This document shows positions 42,082 through 50,268 of a DNA stretch of 64,000 nucleotides, piece after piece. This DNA is from Cellulomonas fimi (GTDB lineage Bacteria > Actinomycetota > Actinomycetes > Actinomycetales > Cellulomonadaceae): positions 1 to 64,000 of the forward strand of contig NZ_CP110680.1 in the NCBI RefSeq assembly GCF_028583725.1, given 5' to 3'. The position numbers and the translations under genes are program-made. Position 1 is the stretch's first letter. Each line of letters starts with the position of its first letter. The notes below the pieces were generated by a model. The model had not been told where the DNA came from. It did not search any database and saw only the letters and a list, made by a program, of their open reading frames with translations.

Positions 42082-42164
42082 GCGCGAGTGGCGGAACGGC
42101 AGACGCGCTGGCTTCAGGTGCCAGTGTCCGAAAGGGCGTGGGGGTTCAAATCCCCCCTCGCGCA
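42082..42164 (+). tRNA. tRNA-Leu (CAG)
   Basis: An 83-nt class II tRNA: acceptor strands GCGCGAG and CTCGCGC, anticodon loop TTCAGGT with CAG, a variable arm (gtccgaaagggc) and T arm GGTTCAAATCC. It is the probable attachment site of the mobile element that begins immediately downstream. Confidence 0.96.
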
Positions 42165-42172
42165 CAAGTCAC

Positions 42173-42215
42173 GAAGGGCCTCTGACCTGCTGGATCAGCA
42201 GATCGGGGGCCCTTC
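42173..42215 (+). terminator. tRNA-Leu terminator
   Basis: Outer arms GAAGGGCC (42173-42180) and GGCCCTTC (42208-42215) enclose an inner CTGCTG/CAGCAG hairpin. It is followed by a short T-containing stretch, placed between the tRNA and the integrase. Confidence 0.7.
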
Positions 42216-42272
42216 TGCTTACCCTGTGGGAACACCCGTGGGAACATGGGCCGTTTTCGAGGGGGGATCCAG

Positions 42273-43601
42273 GTGGCGCGCAAGCCGCTCGAGCCGGTCG
42301 AACGACCACGCACCGACGGCGACTCGTCCTGGCAGGTGCGGTGGCGAGTGGGCGGTGGCACCGGACCCGTGGCGTCGGAGACCTTCTCCACTCGCGAGCC
42401 GGCAGTCGAGTTCGCTGCGGCCGTTGACGCGGCAGACCGGTTCTGGCCCACAGGGTGGGTCAAGGGCGTCGGACGGCCCGTGCCCGAAGTCGAGGAAGCC
42501 GTCGACCCGTCCGTTGTGACGGTTCAGCACGTTTACGACGCCTACATGGAGGTCGTGCGGCGGCGTATGCGGCGTAACAAGATTCAGGCCGACCAGGTCC
42601 AGCGCTACGAGGGGTACTGGCGCAACCGCCTCGCACCGTCGTTCGGTGAGGTCCCGTTCGTCGACGTGGACGACGACCTCATCGACGGGTGGGTCGACGA
42701 CATGCTCGAAGAGGGGTGGCAGGCGAAGACGATCCTCAACTGGCACGGGTTCTTCTTCTCGGTCATGGACCACGGTCGCGGACGCATGAAGCTCCGCCCC
42801 GACAATCCGTGCACGCTCACTGACCTGCCCGAGCCCGACGCGGGCACTGAGGTCCGGCAGGTCCGGTTCTTCACGCACGGCGAGTGGAACCTGCTGCGCG
42901 AGTGCCTGAAGAGCGACGTCCACCTGCTCGTCGACGTGCTCCTGGCGTCCGGCATGCGGTGGGGCGAGGTGTCAGCGCTGCGGGTGGAGTGCGTCGCGTT
43001 CCAGGGAGACGACGAAGCCGTCCTCCGGATAGTGCGAGCATGGCGGCAGCGCGGGCAGGGCGACACGTCCAAGGTCCTCACGGACCAGGGCGAGACGAAG
43101 CGGTGGAAACTCGGACCACCGAAGAACAAGCGGTCACGGTCCGTGGTCATCAGCGGTGACGTGGTCCACCGCCTGAGCGATGCAATCAGCGGGGCGCCCG
43201 GTGAGGCGTACGTCTTCCGCACCAAGCACGGCCACCCGTGGCGGTACCCGGACTTCCACTTCCACCGATGGTCTCCTGGACGGGACCTGGCGAAGGAGGC
43301 GGGCCTTCAGAAGGCCGCCAAGCCGCACATGCTTCGCCACACATACGTCGTCTGGCAGCTTGCGGACGGTGTGCCGCTGCACGAGGTCAGCGAGGCGTTG
43401 GGCCACGGCAGCATCGAGATCACGTACGACATCTACGGCGGCCTCATCGACCTGACCGACCCGACGAACGCTCGCCGGATGGCGAAGGCGATGGCAGAGG
43501 CGAAGACGGCGACGTTCGGGACGCCTCCACCGCGCGAGCAGGTTGACGCCTACCGGCCGCCCACACGAAAGCCCGGACCCGGACCTACAGCTTCGTCCTA
43601 G
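42273..43601 (+). CDS. int: Tyrosine recombinase (integrase)
   Basis: A 442-residue phage/ICE-type integrase that recombines the element with the tRNA-Leu attachment site. It has an N-terminal arm-binding region, a SAM-like core-binding domain (about residues 85-180) and the catalytic domain with Arg in SGMRWGEVSAL, HxxR in HMLRHTYV, His in ALGHGSIEI and the nucleophile Tyr in TYDIYGG. GTG at 42273 is chosen because a strong gagggggg ribosome site precedes it and it gives the usual MARKP start; ATG at 42246 is the alternative. It converges with the excisionase-like gene, overlapping by 17 nt. Confidence 0.95.
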   Translation: MARKPLEPVERPRTDGDSSWQVRWRVGGGTGPVASETFSTREPAVEFAAAVDAADRFWPTGWVKGVGRPVPEVEEAVDPSVVTVQHVYDAYMEVVRRRMRRNKIQADQVQRYEGYWRNRLAPSFGEVPFVDVDDDLIDGWVDDMLEEGWQAKTILNWHGFFFSVMDHGRGRMKLRPDNPCTLTDLPEPDAGTEVRQVRFFTHGEWNLLRECLKSDVHLLVDVLLASGMRWGEVSALRVECVAFQGDDEAVLRIVRAWRQRGQGDTSKVLTDQGETKRWKLGPPKNKRSRSVVISGDVVHRLSDAISGAPGEAYVFRTKHGHPWRYPDFHFHRWSPGRDLAKEAGLQKAAKPHMLRHTYVVWQLADGVPLHEVSEALGHGSIEITYDIYGGLIDLTDPTNARRMAKAMAEAKTATFGTPPPREQVDAYRPPTRKPGPGPTASS

Positions 43602-44079
43602 CGGTGGAGCGACGCGGATTGGGCTGCTCGCCGACGGTCAGGCGGCCATTGCGCGTCGCCGAGCCCGTCGGGGGCAGTGTCGGCACGGTGGCCTTGGAGC
43701 GCCTCTCACCGGCGAGCACGATTTCACCGATGTGGCCGGGGCTGAAACGCAAGTGCTTGCCGAGGCGGGTGCATGGGAAGTCGACGTCGTCAGCAGCCAT
43801 CCGAGCGAGCGTCGTTGCCGGGATGCTGAGGACCTCGGCGGCTTCGTCGGTGCCCATCATGGCCGAGCGCACGTAGAGGCCCGGGACGCCGGGCACGGGG
43901 ACGAGCATCTCGTGTGCTCGCTCGTCGGGCTGGACGAGACGTAGCGTTCGAGCCGGTCGGTGCGGCGTGGGGGGCGCGTCCGGGACCGCGTGAAGCGTGG
44001 CGGATGGCGTGACTCGAGGGCCGTGAGTTCCTGTTGCGGCGAGCGTCAGGGGCTCGCCCTGGCGCTCGGCGGGGCTCAC
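43585..44079 (-). CDS. Excisionase-like helix-turn-helix protein
   Basis: This 164-residue protein contains an excisionase/MerR-type winged helix at about residues 74-122: MGTDEAAEVLSIPATTLARM, then FPCTRLGKHLRFSPGHIGEIV. Proteins of this type bend attachment-site DNA and direct the integrase toward excision, or regulate it. The N-terminal 55 residues are low complexity and the GTG start at 44079 is uncertain. Its convergent pairing with int supports the role. Length is more than twice that of a minimal Xis. Confidence 0.65.
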   Translation of the reverse strand: MSPAERQGEPLTLAATGTHGPRVTPSATLHAVPDAPPTPHRPARTLRLVQPDERAHEMLVPVPGVPGLYVRSAMMGTDEAAEVLSIPATTLARMAADDVDFPCTRLGKHLRFSPGHIGEIVLAGERRSKATVPTLPPTGSATRNGRLTVGEQPNPRRSTARTKL

Positions 44080-44253
44080 GGGTTGGGCTGGTGGCTGTGG
44101 TGTCTCATGGGACTACGGTAACAACGCGGATATACGGTCTGACCAGGTACAACGCTAGCGTGCTAGCCGGTTTCGGCTCCGTGCCCGGCTCTCGCGAGCG
44201 GGGCCAGCACGCCACCGTGCTAGGTCGGACTTACCACCAGCGTCTATACGGAA
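44080..44253. promoter_or_regulatory. AT-richer divergent regulatory gap of the mobile element
   Basis: This 174-bp stretch separates the excisionase-like gene from a plus-strand fragment and is visibly less GC-rich. It contains GCTAGCGTGCTAGC at 44154-44167, a direct and inverted pair of GCTAGC hexamers, which could be an operator for an element-encoded regulator. Confidence 0.35.
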
Positions 44254-44527
44254 ATGTCCAAATCGAACCCTCCGCCCCGCAAGGACGAAGCCGGTTCAGA
44301 CACCGTGATGCAACTCACACGCGGCCCTCACCTCGGAAGCGCTGTCGCACCCCACCGCGACCCTCTCCCCATGCCCCGCCTTGTCCGTCCTCTGAACCCG
44401 TGGCGCCTCATCGGCGCCCCACTCCCGGAGCGCTTCGAGGTGGCACGCGACGCGACCAGCACCGCCGAGGAGCTGACCGTCGTCGCCCCGCCCGCCCAGG
44501 ACGCCAAGACCGACCCGTCGCTCACCG
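44254..44527 (+). pseudogene. Hypothetical gene fragment truncated by IS3
   Basis: An open frame MSKSNPPPRKDEAGS runs about 91 codons to the left end of the IS3 element and then terminates inside it (stop at 44550). Composition is plausible for a real gene of the element (mixed charge, PxxR motifs), but no family is recognised. The missing 3' part was not found on the other side of the IS. Confidence 0.3.
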
Positions 44528-44586
44528 GGGTCTGCTGCACGGATGGGTGACACCTGACCTGTGGGGACGCGGTCCCCGCTGGAAGG

Positions 44587-44898
44587 ATGTGCACCGTGCC
44601 CAGGCCCTATCCCATGGAGTTCCGCCGGGACGTCGTGGCGGTCGCCCGCCGTGGCGAGGCCCCGATCAAGCAGATCGCGCACGACTTCGGGATCGCCGAG
44701 TCGTGTCTGCGCAACTGGCTGCGTGACGCGGACGTCGAGGACGGCAACCGTCCGGGCGTGACCGCCTCGGAGTCGGTCGAGCTGCGTGAGGCGCGTCGGC
44801 GGATCCGGCTGCTGGAGCAGGAGAACGAGGTGCTGCGTCGCGCAGCGGCGTATCTCTCGCAGGCGCAGCTGCCGGGAAAAGGCTCTACCCGCTCGTGA
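44587..44898 (+). CDS. IS3-family transposase OrfA
   Basis: A 103-residue HTH protein that binds the IS ends: FRRDVVAVARRGEAPIKQIAHDFGIAESCLRNWL is the helix-turn-helix, followed by a leucine-rich coiled coil (RRRIRLLEQENEVLRRAAAYLSQ). ATG at 44587. The 3' end carries a GGGAAAAGG slippery stretch near 44874 that would permit the -1 frameshift producing the OrfAB fusion transposase, as is normal in this family. Confidence 0.88.
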   Translation: MCTVPRPYPMEFRRDVVAVARRGEAPIKQIAHDFGIAESCLRNWLRDADVEDGNRPGVTASESVELREARRRIRLLEQENEVLRRAAAYLSQAQLPGKGSTRS

Positions 44899-45754
44899 GT
44901 GAGCTCGCCGCCAACGGGGTGCCCGTGCCGGTGACGTGTCGGGTTCTCAAGCTCGCCAGACAGCCCTACTACCGCTGGCTCGACGCACCCGTCGGTGCGC
45001 GTGGCTCGAGCAGGCGTATCTCGCGGACGCGTTGTTCGACGCCCACCGCGACGATCCGGAGTTCGGCCACCGGCTGCTCGCCGACGAAGCCGCCCGCGCC
45101 GGTCTGGTCGCCTGCGACCGCACGGTGTGGCGGATCTGCTCGTCCAACGGCTGGTGGTCGGTGTTCGGCAAGAGACGCCCCCGAGGTGGCAAGAAGGCCG
45201 GGCCGCCGGCGCACGACGACCTTGTGCTGCGCGTGTTCACCGCCGACGGACCGAACCGGTTGTGGCTGTGGGACATCACCGAGCACCCCACGAGCGAGGG
45301 CAAGGTCTACCTCTGCGCGATCAAGGACGTGTTCTCCAACCGGATCGTCGGGTACTCGATCAGTGACCGCATGACGTCCCACATCGCGGTGAACGCCCTG
45401 GCCAGCGCCGTGCAACGTCGCGGTGACGTGGCCGGGTGCATCGTTCACGGGGACCGTGGGAGCCAGTTCCGAAGCCGCAAGGTCCTGCGCGAGCTGGCCC
45501 GCCACGACCTGGTCGGGTCGATGGGCCAGGTCGCCTCCGCGGGCGACAACGCCGCGATGGAGTCGTTCTTCTCACTCCTGCAGAACAACGTCCTGAACCG
45601 GCGCCGCTGGACCACCCGCGACGAGCTGCGCCTGGCGATCATCGTCTGGATCGAACGGACCTACCACCGCCGCCGACGCCAAGCGCGACTCGGTCGCCTG
45701 ACCCCCATCGAGTACGAGACCATCAACACCCCTCAGGTCGCACTCGCCGCCTGA
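44895..45754 (+). pseudogene. IS3-family transposase OrfB, frameshifted
   Basis: The expected product has the IS3 rve core with acidic residues in LWLWDITEHPT, IVHGDRGSQF and NAAMESFFSLLQ, and ends with the typical YHRRRRQARLGRLTP region. The N-terminal 34 codons (SELAANGVPVPVTCRVLKLA, YYRWLDAPVG) are in one frame. The rest, from AWLEQAYLADALFDAH, is in another. A single missing base near 44994-44998 explains this. The copy may therefore be inactive, or the base was lost in sequencing. Confidence 0.82.
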
Positions 45755-45767
45755 GACCCGCTGTCAC

Positions 45768-46274
45768 CTACTCGTGCAGCAGACCCAACATGAACGCGTT
45801 CGTTCCGCGTTCGTTCCGCGTTGCGGCATGCATGGGCACGACGTGTCGCTCGACGCCGAATGCGTGAGCCACGGTGGGCATCATCGTGTGTGTCGCGCCG
45901 AATCCACGGAACACCACAGGAAGATATCCAGCGGGTGTGCTGCCGGCGCGTAGGAGTCCGGGGTGAATGAGCATCTGCAGGCGGGTGCGGTCCTGGTCGT
46001 TCCAGGTACGTGTTGCAAGCATCCCGCCGCTGGGGATTTCGACGACGTCGTAAGGGGTGAAGTCAGATTCGGCGACTTGCTGAGCGACACTCGTCGGGAT
46101 GAGCCCGACAGCGTATGTGTGCTCGTTGCGCGGGGCGAACGGGCAGCCGTCGTCGGTAAGGTGCATAGCGTTCTGTCCAATCGTGATGGGGTCGATAGGG
46201 ACCTCCGGGGATGTGGCGCCGCGCTGATTGGCGACGACAACGGAGAGAAGATCACGACGACTCGGAAGGACCAA
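45768..46274 (-). CDS. Uncharacterised protein, 3' end replaced by IS3
   Basis: A 168-residue frame starting with TTG at 46274 (a later ATG at 46166 is possible). It runs into the right end of IS3, where the last few codons (LGLLHE) are IS sequence, so the native C-terminus is lost. The central text FTPYDVVEIPSGGMLATRTWNDQDRTRLQMLIHPG is compact and looks like a real folded domain. I recognise no family, and there are no membrane segments. Confidence 0.5.
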   Translation of the reverse strand: MVLPSRRDLLSVVVANQRGATSPEVPIDPITIGQNAMHLTDDGCPFAPRNEHTYAVGLIPTSVAQQVAESDFTPYDVVEIPSGGMLATRTWNDQDRTRLQMLIHPGLLRAGSTPAGYLPVVFRGFGATHTMMPTVAHAFGVERHVVPMHAATRNERGTNAFMLGLLHE

Positions 46275-46351
46275 AGGATGTTCCCCACGGACCCCCTGTT
46301 TGGACAGCCATGGCGTTCAGAACCATGACGAACCCTATCGAATGCGGACAG

Positions 46352-46388
46352 CAGAAAGGCCCGCCGGGACGCCCGGCGGGCCTTTCTG
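46352..46388 (-). terminator. Strong terminator downstream of lsr2
   Basis: A 17-bp perfect stem: CAGAAAGGCCCGCCGGG at 46352-46368 and its complement at 46372-46388, with a 3-nt loop and A/T-rich ends. It lies 18 bp after the lsr2 stop. Confidence 0.9.
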
Positions 46389-46405
46389 TCGTCTGGTGGT
46401 GCGGG

Positions 46406-46732
46406 CTAGTTGGCTGCTTCGTACGCGGCCCTAACATCGGCCGAGATGCGTCCGCGCTCGGACACTTGGTGCCCGTGCGACTTCGCCCAGTCGCGGATCG
46501 CCTGCGCATCGGGCGATGTGCCACGCGCACGACGTGCCGCGGTGCGGGCTGGTGTGCGGCCGACCTTACGGGCGTGACCGACCCACGAAGCCAGTGCGTC
46601 GCGAAGTTCCTGAGCGTGGGCGGCCGTCAGGTCTATCTCGAACGTCACCCCATCAAGACCAAACATGACCGTCTCGTCGGCTGCGGTCCCGTCGAGGTCA
46701 TCCGTGAGCAGCACCTGGATCTTTTGCGCCAT
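46406..46732 (-). CDS. lsr2: Lsr2 nucleoid-associated silencer, element-borne copy
   Basis: Lsr2 is the actinobacterial H-NS analogue: it oligomerises and coats AT-rich, often foreign, DNA to silence it. The 108-residue product has the N-terminal dimerisation domain (MAQKIQVLLTDDLDGTAADETVMFGLDGVTFEIDL, read as separate strands) and the C-terminal DNA-binding helices with the AT-hook-like RDWAKSHGHQVSERGRIS. ATG at 46732 gives the canonical start and follows gggag; the preceding ATG at 46735 is possible. A chromosomal lsr2 usually lies elsewhere, so this is likely an extra copy carried by the mobile element. Confidence 0.92.
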   Translation of the reverse strand: MAQKIQVLLTDDLDGTAADETVMFGLDGVTFEIDLTAAHAQELRDALASWVGHARKVGRTPARTAARRARGTSPDAQAIRDWAKSHGHQVSERGRISADVRAAYEAAN

Positions 46733-46778
46733 CATCGATCTCCCGTTCGTCCGAGCGTCCGTCGAACTCTACCGGGAC

Positions 46779-47303
46779 CTAAGTGAATATGGTGTCGCTC
46801 CCCAGCTCCGCAAGGCGCGCGTCCACTTTGGCCTGAATATTCGCTGGTACTTCGTCAGCGGCCATCAGGTAAGTGGCGCCATCTCCGCCTAGTGCAGTAA
46901 CCACCCGCCGTGCACATGCCTCGCACAGATATCCGTTCGTCGCGCCGGCTGCCACGAGCAGCGGGGAGTCGTATCGCGCCGACTCCGGCGTTTTGCAGAT
47001 GTCGCATTCGTATCTGTCTCCAAACATCACGTACACCGTTGTCGCGGCGAATGGATGCAGGAGTTCTGTCTCTTCATCAACGAGTGCGCACGAACGCGCC
47101 AAGTGATCCAGGACGTGACGATCGGGCGGAACTACCGGCGTGCCATCAATGTCGAACGCGGGCACCTGCTCAATGTACGAGTCGCCAGCCATCGCGAGCA
47201 GGGCGCCGAGCGCGTCTGGGAGGAGATTCCCCTCGTTGTCCCGCAGGGCGTTGACCTGAACGCTCATGTCCGGCTGGGGTAGGAGCCAATCGCTCTGCGG
47301 CAT
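46779..47303 (-). CDS. Uncharacterised CxxC zinc-ribbon protein
   Basis: A 174-residue protein just upstream of lsr2 on the same strand, probably co-transcribed with it. It contains a probable zinc site with two CxxC pairs (ECDICKTPES and YLCEACARRVV, near residues 110-145). The N-terminal half mentions no known motif. Start ATG at 47303 is favoured; ATG at 47267 also fits. Zinc-ribbon hypothetical proteins of this type occur in phages and conjugative elements. Confidence 0.6.
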   Translation of the reverse strand: MPQSDWLLPQPDMSVQVNALRDNEGNLLPDALGALLAMAGDSYIEQVPAFDIDGTPVVPPDRHVLDHLARSCALVDEETELLHPFAATTVYVMFGDRYECDICKTPESARYDSPLLVAAGATNGYLCEACARRVVTALGGDGATYLMAADEVPANIQAKVDARLAELGSDTIFT

Positions 47304-48189
47304 GGACCCGACCGTAGCGCTCTTCGACGCCTGTTCCCCAAGCCTCGATCTCGCTTCGCTCGGCCCCGCTCCGCTCTTCCGTCGGGACTTCCGAGCCAGC
47401 CCGCCGTCTGAAGCCGCGAAGGGGCGGCACCCCGACACCGCTACACCACGCGTGGCCGATGCACCAGGTCGATGGCGACGTGCACGGCTGCACCAGCACC
47501 AGCGGCCGCATGCGTCGGCATCGGCTCCGCAGGACGCACAGGAGCCGCACCCCCCAGGCAGCATCAGGAGGGCTCAGCTGGTTCCCGGCCCAGAGCTCTG
47601 CGGGCACGGTGAGGCGAGCGCTGCGAGCCGGAGGCAAGCGCCGCGCCCAGCCGGCGCACCAGACTCGCTCCACAGCTGCCCCACGGCCAGCACCACACGG
47701 ACGAGCAGCGACGACCCGGTTCGTCGCAGCACGTGAAGCACGGGGAGGGCGAGCGCCGGGTCACCTGGGCGCGCCGCTTACCGCAGGGCTTGGCCGGCGC
47801 CCATCGGAGCGGCCCGAGCGGGATGGCCCGGATGTCCACGAGAGCGGGTAGCGGCGTGGCGGGCAGGTTACGGACGGAGCGAAGCGAGACGACCAGCGCG
47901 ACCCTCAAAGCGTTGGTCGTCTCGATGAGCAACTGACCGAACCTGGCCGAACCACCACCACCACCCAACAGTCAGCACGAAAGCGCACGTGCGGCCGGCG
48001 CAATACCCCCAACCAACTAACGGTTGCTTCGTTTCGCGCGGGGGACGAGAGCGGGTATTCGCGCAGGTCAGTGCATCGTCTCTCCGGAAACATGCCGTGC
48101 CTATTGGAACGGTACGATTGTCGGTCCGGCCGTTCGGGTGGGCACCTATCGTGTATAGCGACGATGAACGCTGCTACCGATTTGGAGCG
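47304..48189. other. Non-coding stretch in the mobile element
   Basis: 886 bp without a credible gene; open frames here have skewed composition and no family resemblance. It contains mirrored motifs such as TCGCTTCGCTCG (about 47351) and GGAGCGAAGCGAG (about 47876), which look like short palindromic filler. The last 70 bases before 48190 are less GC-rich and could hold the promoter of the next gene. Confidence 0.5.
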
Positions 48190-49211
48190 ATGAGAATGGC
48201 ACCCCGGTACCTCACTGAACTCACCCGCCTAGACGTCGAGGTCGTTCGCTTCTGCGTGCGATTCCCAGGTTGTCGTCCGGAGGCAATCACGGCATGGTGC
48301 GGGGCGTCGCACGATGGCATCCGAAAGAGCTTGCGCCGGCTGATGGCCCACAAGATGGTGCGGCAGCGGGTCCTACAACTCGACCTTGTCGGCGCAGACC
48401 GAAGCATCCGTGAAACGACTGCCCGAGTGTGGCTTGCCACCGGCCGTGGAGCACGCCTCGCCGGCACCTGGCGTGTGCCCGGCTCCGGGATGCAGGTCTC
48501 CCTCGACGCCGGGTCTGTGAGCCACTGGCTTGGAAATCATCAAGCCGGCGTGGCGTCATTGGCCGCCTGGTATCGCCACGGTGTCGTCAGTCCCGATGGT
48601 GTGCGGCGCGGGTTCGAAGTCGGCGGCGAAAGGGAGGTGCTCAGCCTGGAGCGGCGAGCAACCTCGGCGGTGGACTCCTCACGACCCAGCTCGCAAGCTA
48701 CTGGTCGGTCCGCGTCCCTGGGCGCAAGGGCGTGCACCCCCCGGACCTAGTCGTCGTCGGCCGCGACCCCGGTCCCGAGGGCACCGGTGACCCGGTGCGT
48801 TTCGCCGTCGAACTCGAGCGGGCCATCAAGGAGCAGGCGGACTACGACGCGGTCGTCGCGGCCTATCGCGACGCGGGGCTCCCTCAGGTCTGGCACGTTC
48901 TGTCGGCTCGCACGGCTGAGCGGCTCGCCAAGGCGGCGCAGCGGGCCGGATTCCAGTGGGCGCCATCGCCCACTCGCGGTGTAAACGTCTCCACGGACGG
49001 GCTGTTCCGCATGCAGGGCTGGAGGTCGGGCAGGGTACTCAGCAACACAGCTTCGTGGGCACCTCGCCTGAACTTCCCCGCGAGCTTCCCTGCGGCCCTC
49101 GACGCCTACGTCTTCCCGCAGAAGCTTGACGCCTGGCGCGGCGGAACGATCGTCGACCCTAGCGCAGAGCCCCTTTGGGAGCCGCTACCGATGTACGACG
49201 CTGCCGCCTAA
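48190..49211 (+). pseudogene. Replication-relaxation-like protein, frameshifted
   Basis: Frame one (48190 to about 48660) gives MRMAPRYLTELTRLDVEVVRFC and a winged-helix-like region. A second frame (from about 48660 to 49211) continues with NLGGGLLTTQLASYWSVRVPG, HPPDLVVV and VRFAVELERAIKEQADYDAVVAAYRDAG, a layout I associate with the actinobacterial plasmid replication-relaxation family. One base must be gained or lost around 48655-48675 to join them (total about 340 residues). ATG at 48190 follows ttggagcg. The family assignment is moderate. Confidence 0.5.
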
Positions 49212-49331
49212 TCCCGCCACCGCACGCGACGCCCCGGCACCTGCCGTGCGCACGGAGGGACCGAGGCTTCGGGCTGTCCGAGACGTGCCGGAACTTCACG
49301 GAGTGGGACGAGGCGGGCGCGGCCCTCGGGC

Positions 49332-50015
49332 TTACGCCTCGGCGCGCTGGCGGCGCTGGTAGAGCCAAACCGCGTGGTCGAGCCTCCGCTGTGAGACGTG
49401 GAACTCTGCGGCGGCGTCCTTGACCGCTGCGCGCGCCCGGTCAAGGTCAGCCGGTCCACTCGCCCCGATGGCGTGACCCACGAACCTCTGCACCATCGTG
49501 TCTGGCTTCACGCCGTCGACGCCGGTGTTCATCAGTAGGTAGTCCCAGGAGACGATGCCCAGGCCGCGCGTCCTGAGCCACGCCGACCCTCCTTCGCCGA
49601 CCCGCGCATGGAGATCTGCGACGGTGTGTATCCCCGCCGTCTCGAAGGCCACCGCCGCCTCGTACACCGCTTCGCTCTTGAGTACCCGACCCAGACCTCC
49701 GCGCGCGGTCCCGGGCGCGACCGTGCGATTGACAAACAGCGATGTCGCGGCAGCCGCAGGTCCGCCAACCTCGTCGATCGTGGCGCGAAGCTCGGGCGTT
49801 CCGTCGTTGTTTGGGTCGGCCCCCGCTGCCCGGCGGTGCTCGCGGTATCGGGCGATCACGCGTTCGGCGCTCTTGTAGGTCGCTTGGAGCGAGAAGGCGG
49901 AGTCAAGCATCGAGAGCGCCAGGGAGCTGACGTATCCGGCAGGCTCAACCCAGTGCTCGGGCGCACCGAGCACCGCCCGAGCGTGCGCAACGACCGCTTC
50001 CACGTCACTCGTCAT
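49332..50015 (-). CDS. HhH-GPD-like uncharacterised protein
   Basis: A 227-residue helical protein of an uncharacterised actinobacterial family. The segment RGLGIVSWDYLLMNTGVDGVKPDTMVQRFV resembles the helix-hairpin-helix and the following catalytic-Asp region of HhH-GPD DNA glycosylases (Gly-rich hairpin, then a Pro-Asp before the next helix). DNA binding is plausible, while glycosylase activity is untested inference. ATG at 50015 gives the usual N-terminus MTSDVEAVVAHAR. It lies downstream of the replication gene's terminator. Confidence 0.6.
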   Translation of the reverse strand: MTSDVEAVVAHARAVLGAPEHWVEPAGYVSSLALSMLDSAFSLQATYKSAERVIARYREHRRAAGADPNNDGTPELRATIDEVGGPAAAATSLFVNRTVAPGTARGGLGRVLKSEAVYEAAVAFETAGIHTVADLHARVGEGGSAWLRTRGLGIVSWDYLLMNTGVDGVKPDTMVQRFVGHAIGASGPADLDRARAAVKDAAAEFHVSQRRLDHAVWLYQRRQRAEA

Positions 50016-50166
50016 GGCCCGACCGTATCCGCGGTGTCGCCGCCAGGGGAGGCCTCCAAGAGGGACGTCACTCACCCGCCAGGCACCCCGTACACGGCTC
50101 GAAGCCGGTCAGTACGGGCCGCCGAGGGCCGGGCTGTTCTGGGCGCTCACCAGCGCGTACACAAAG

Positions 50167-50209
50167 CCGCCAGCCGCCCCGCTCGTGTGACCGAAAGGGC
50201 GGCTGGCGG
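50167..50209 (-). terminator. Terminator of the replication operon
   Basis: A 13-bp perfect stem: CCGCCAGCCGCCC at 50167-50179 and its complement at 50197-50209. Read on the minus strand it is followed by CTTTGTG. It lies about 60 bp after the replication-protein stop. Confidence 0.75.
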
Positions 50210-50268
50210 TGTAGCGGTGGAGTTCAGAAAGCGAGCGGCTCGTCGTCGATGTCGATGGCGAGAGGTCC

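Larger units (their letters stand above)
44528..45786. mobile_element. IS3-family insertion sequence (about 1259 bp)
   Basis: Terminal inverted repeats begin GGGTCTGCTGCACG at both ends (44528-44541 and the complement at 45773-45786), with similarity extending to GTGACA further in. Two overlapping reading frames (orfA, orfB) with the IS3 DDE motifs lie inside. I see no target-site duplication: flanks are CACCG on the left and AACAT on the right. orfB carries an extra frameshift, so the copy is probably inactive. Confidence 0.87.

Noticed and set aside
47266..47980. Several 100-160-codon open frames on both strands
   Set aside because: Strongly skewed composition, no ribosome sites and no family resemblance; treated as non-coding.
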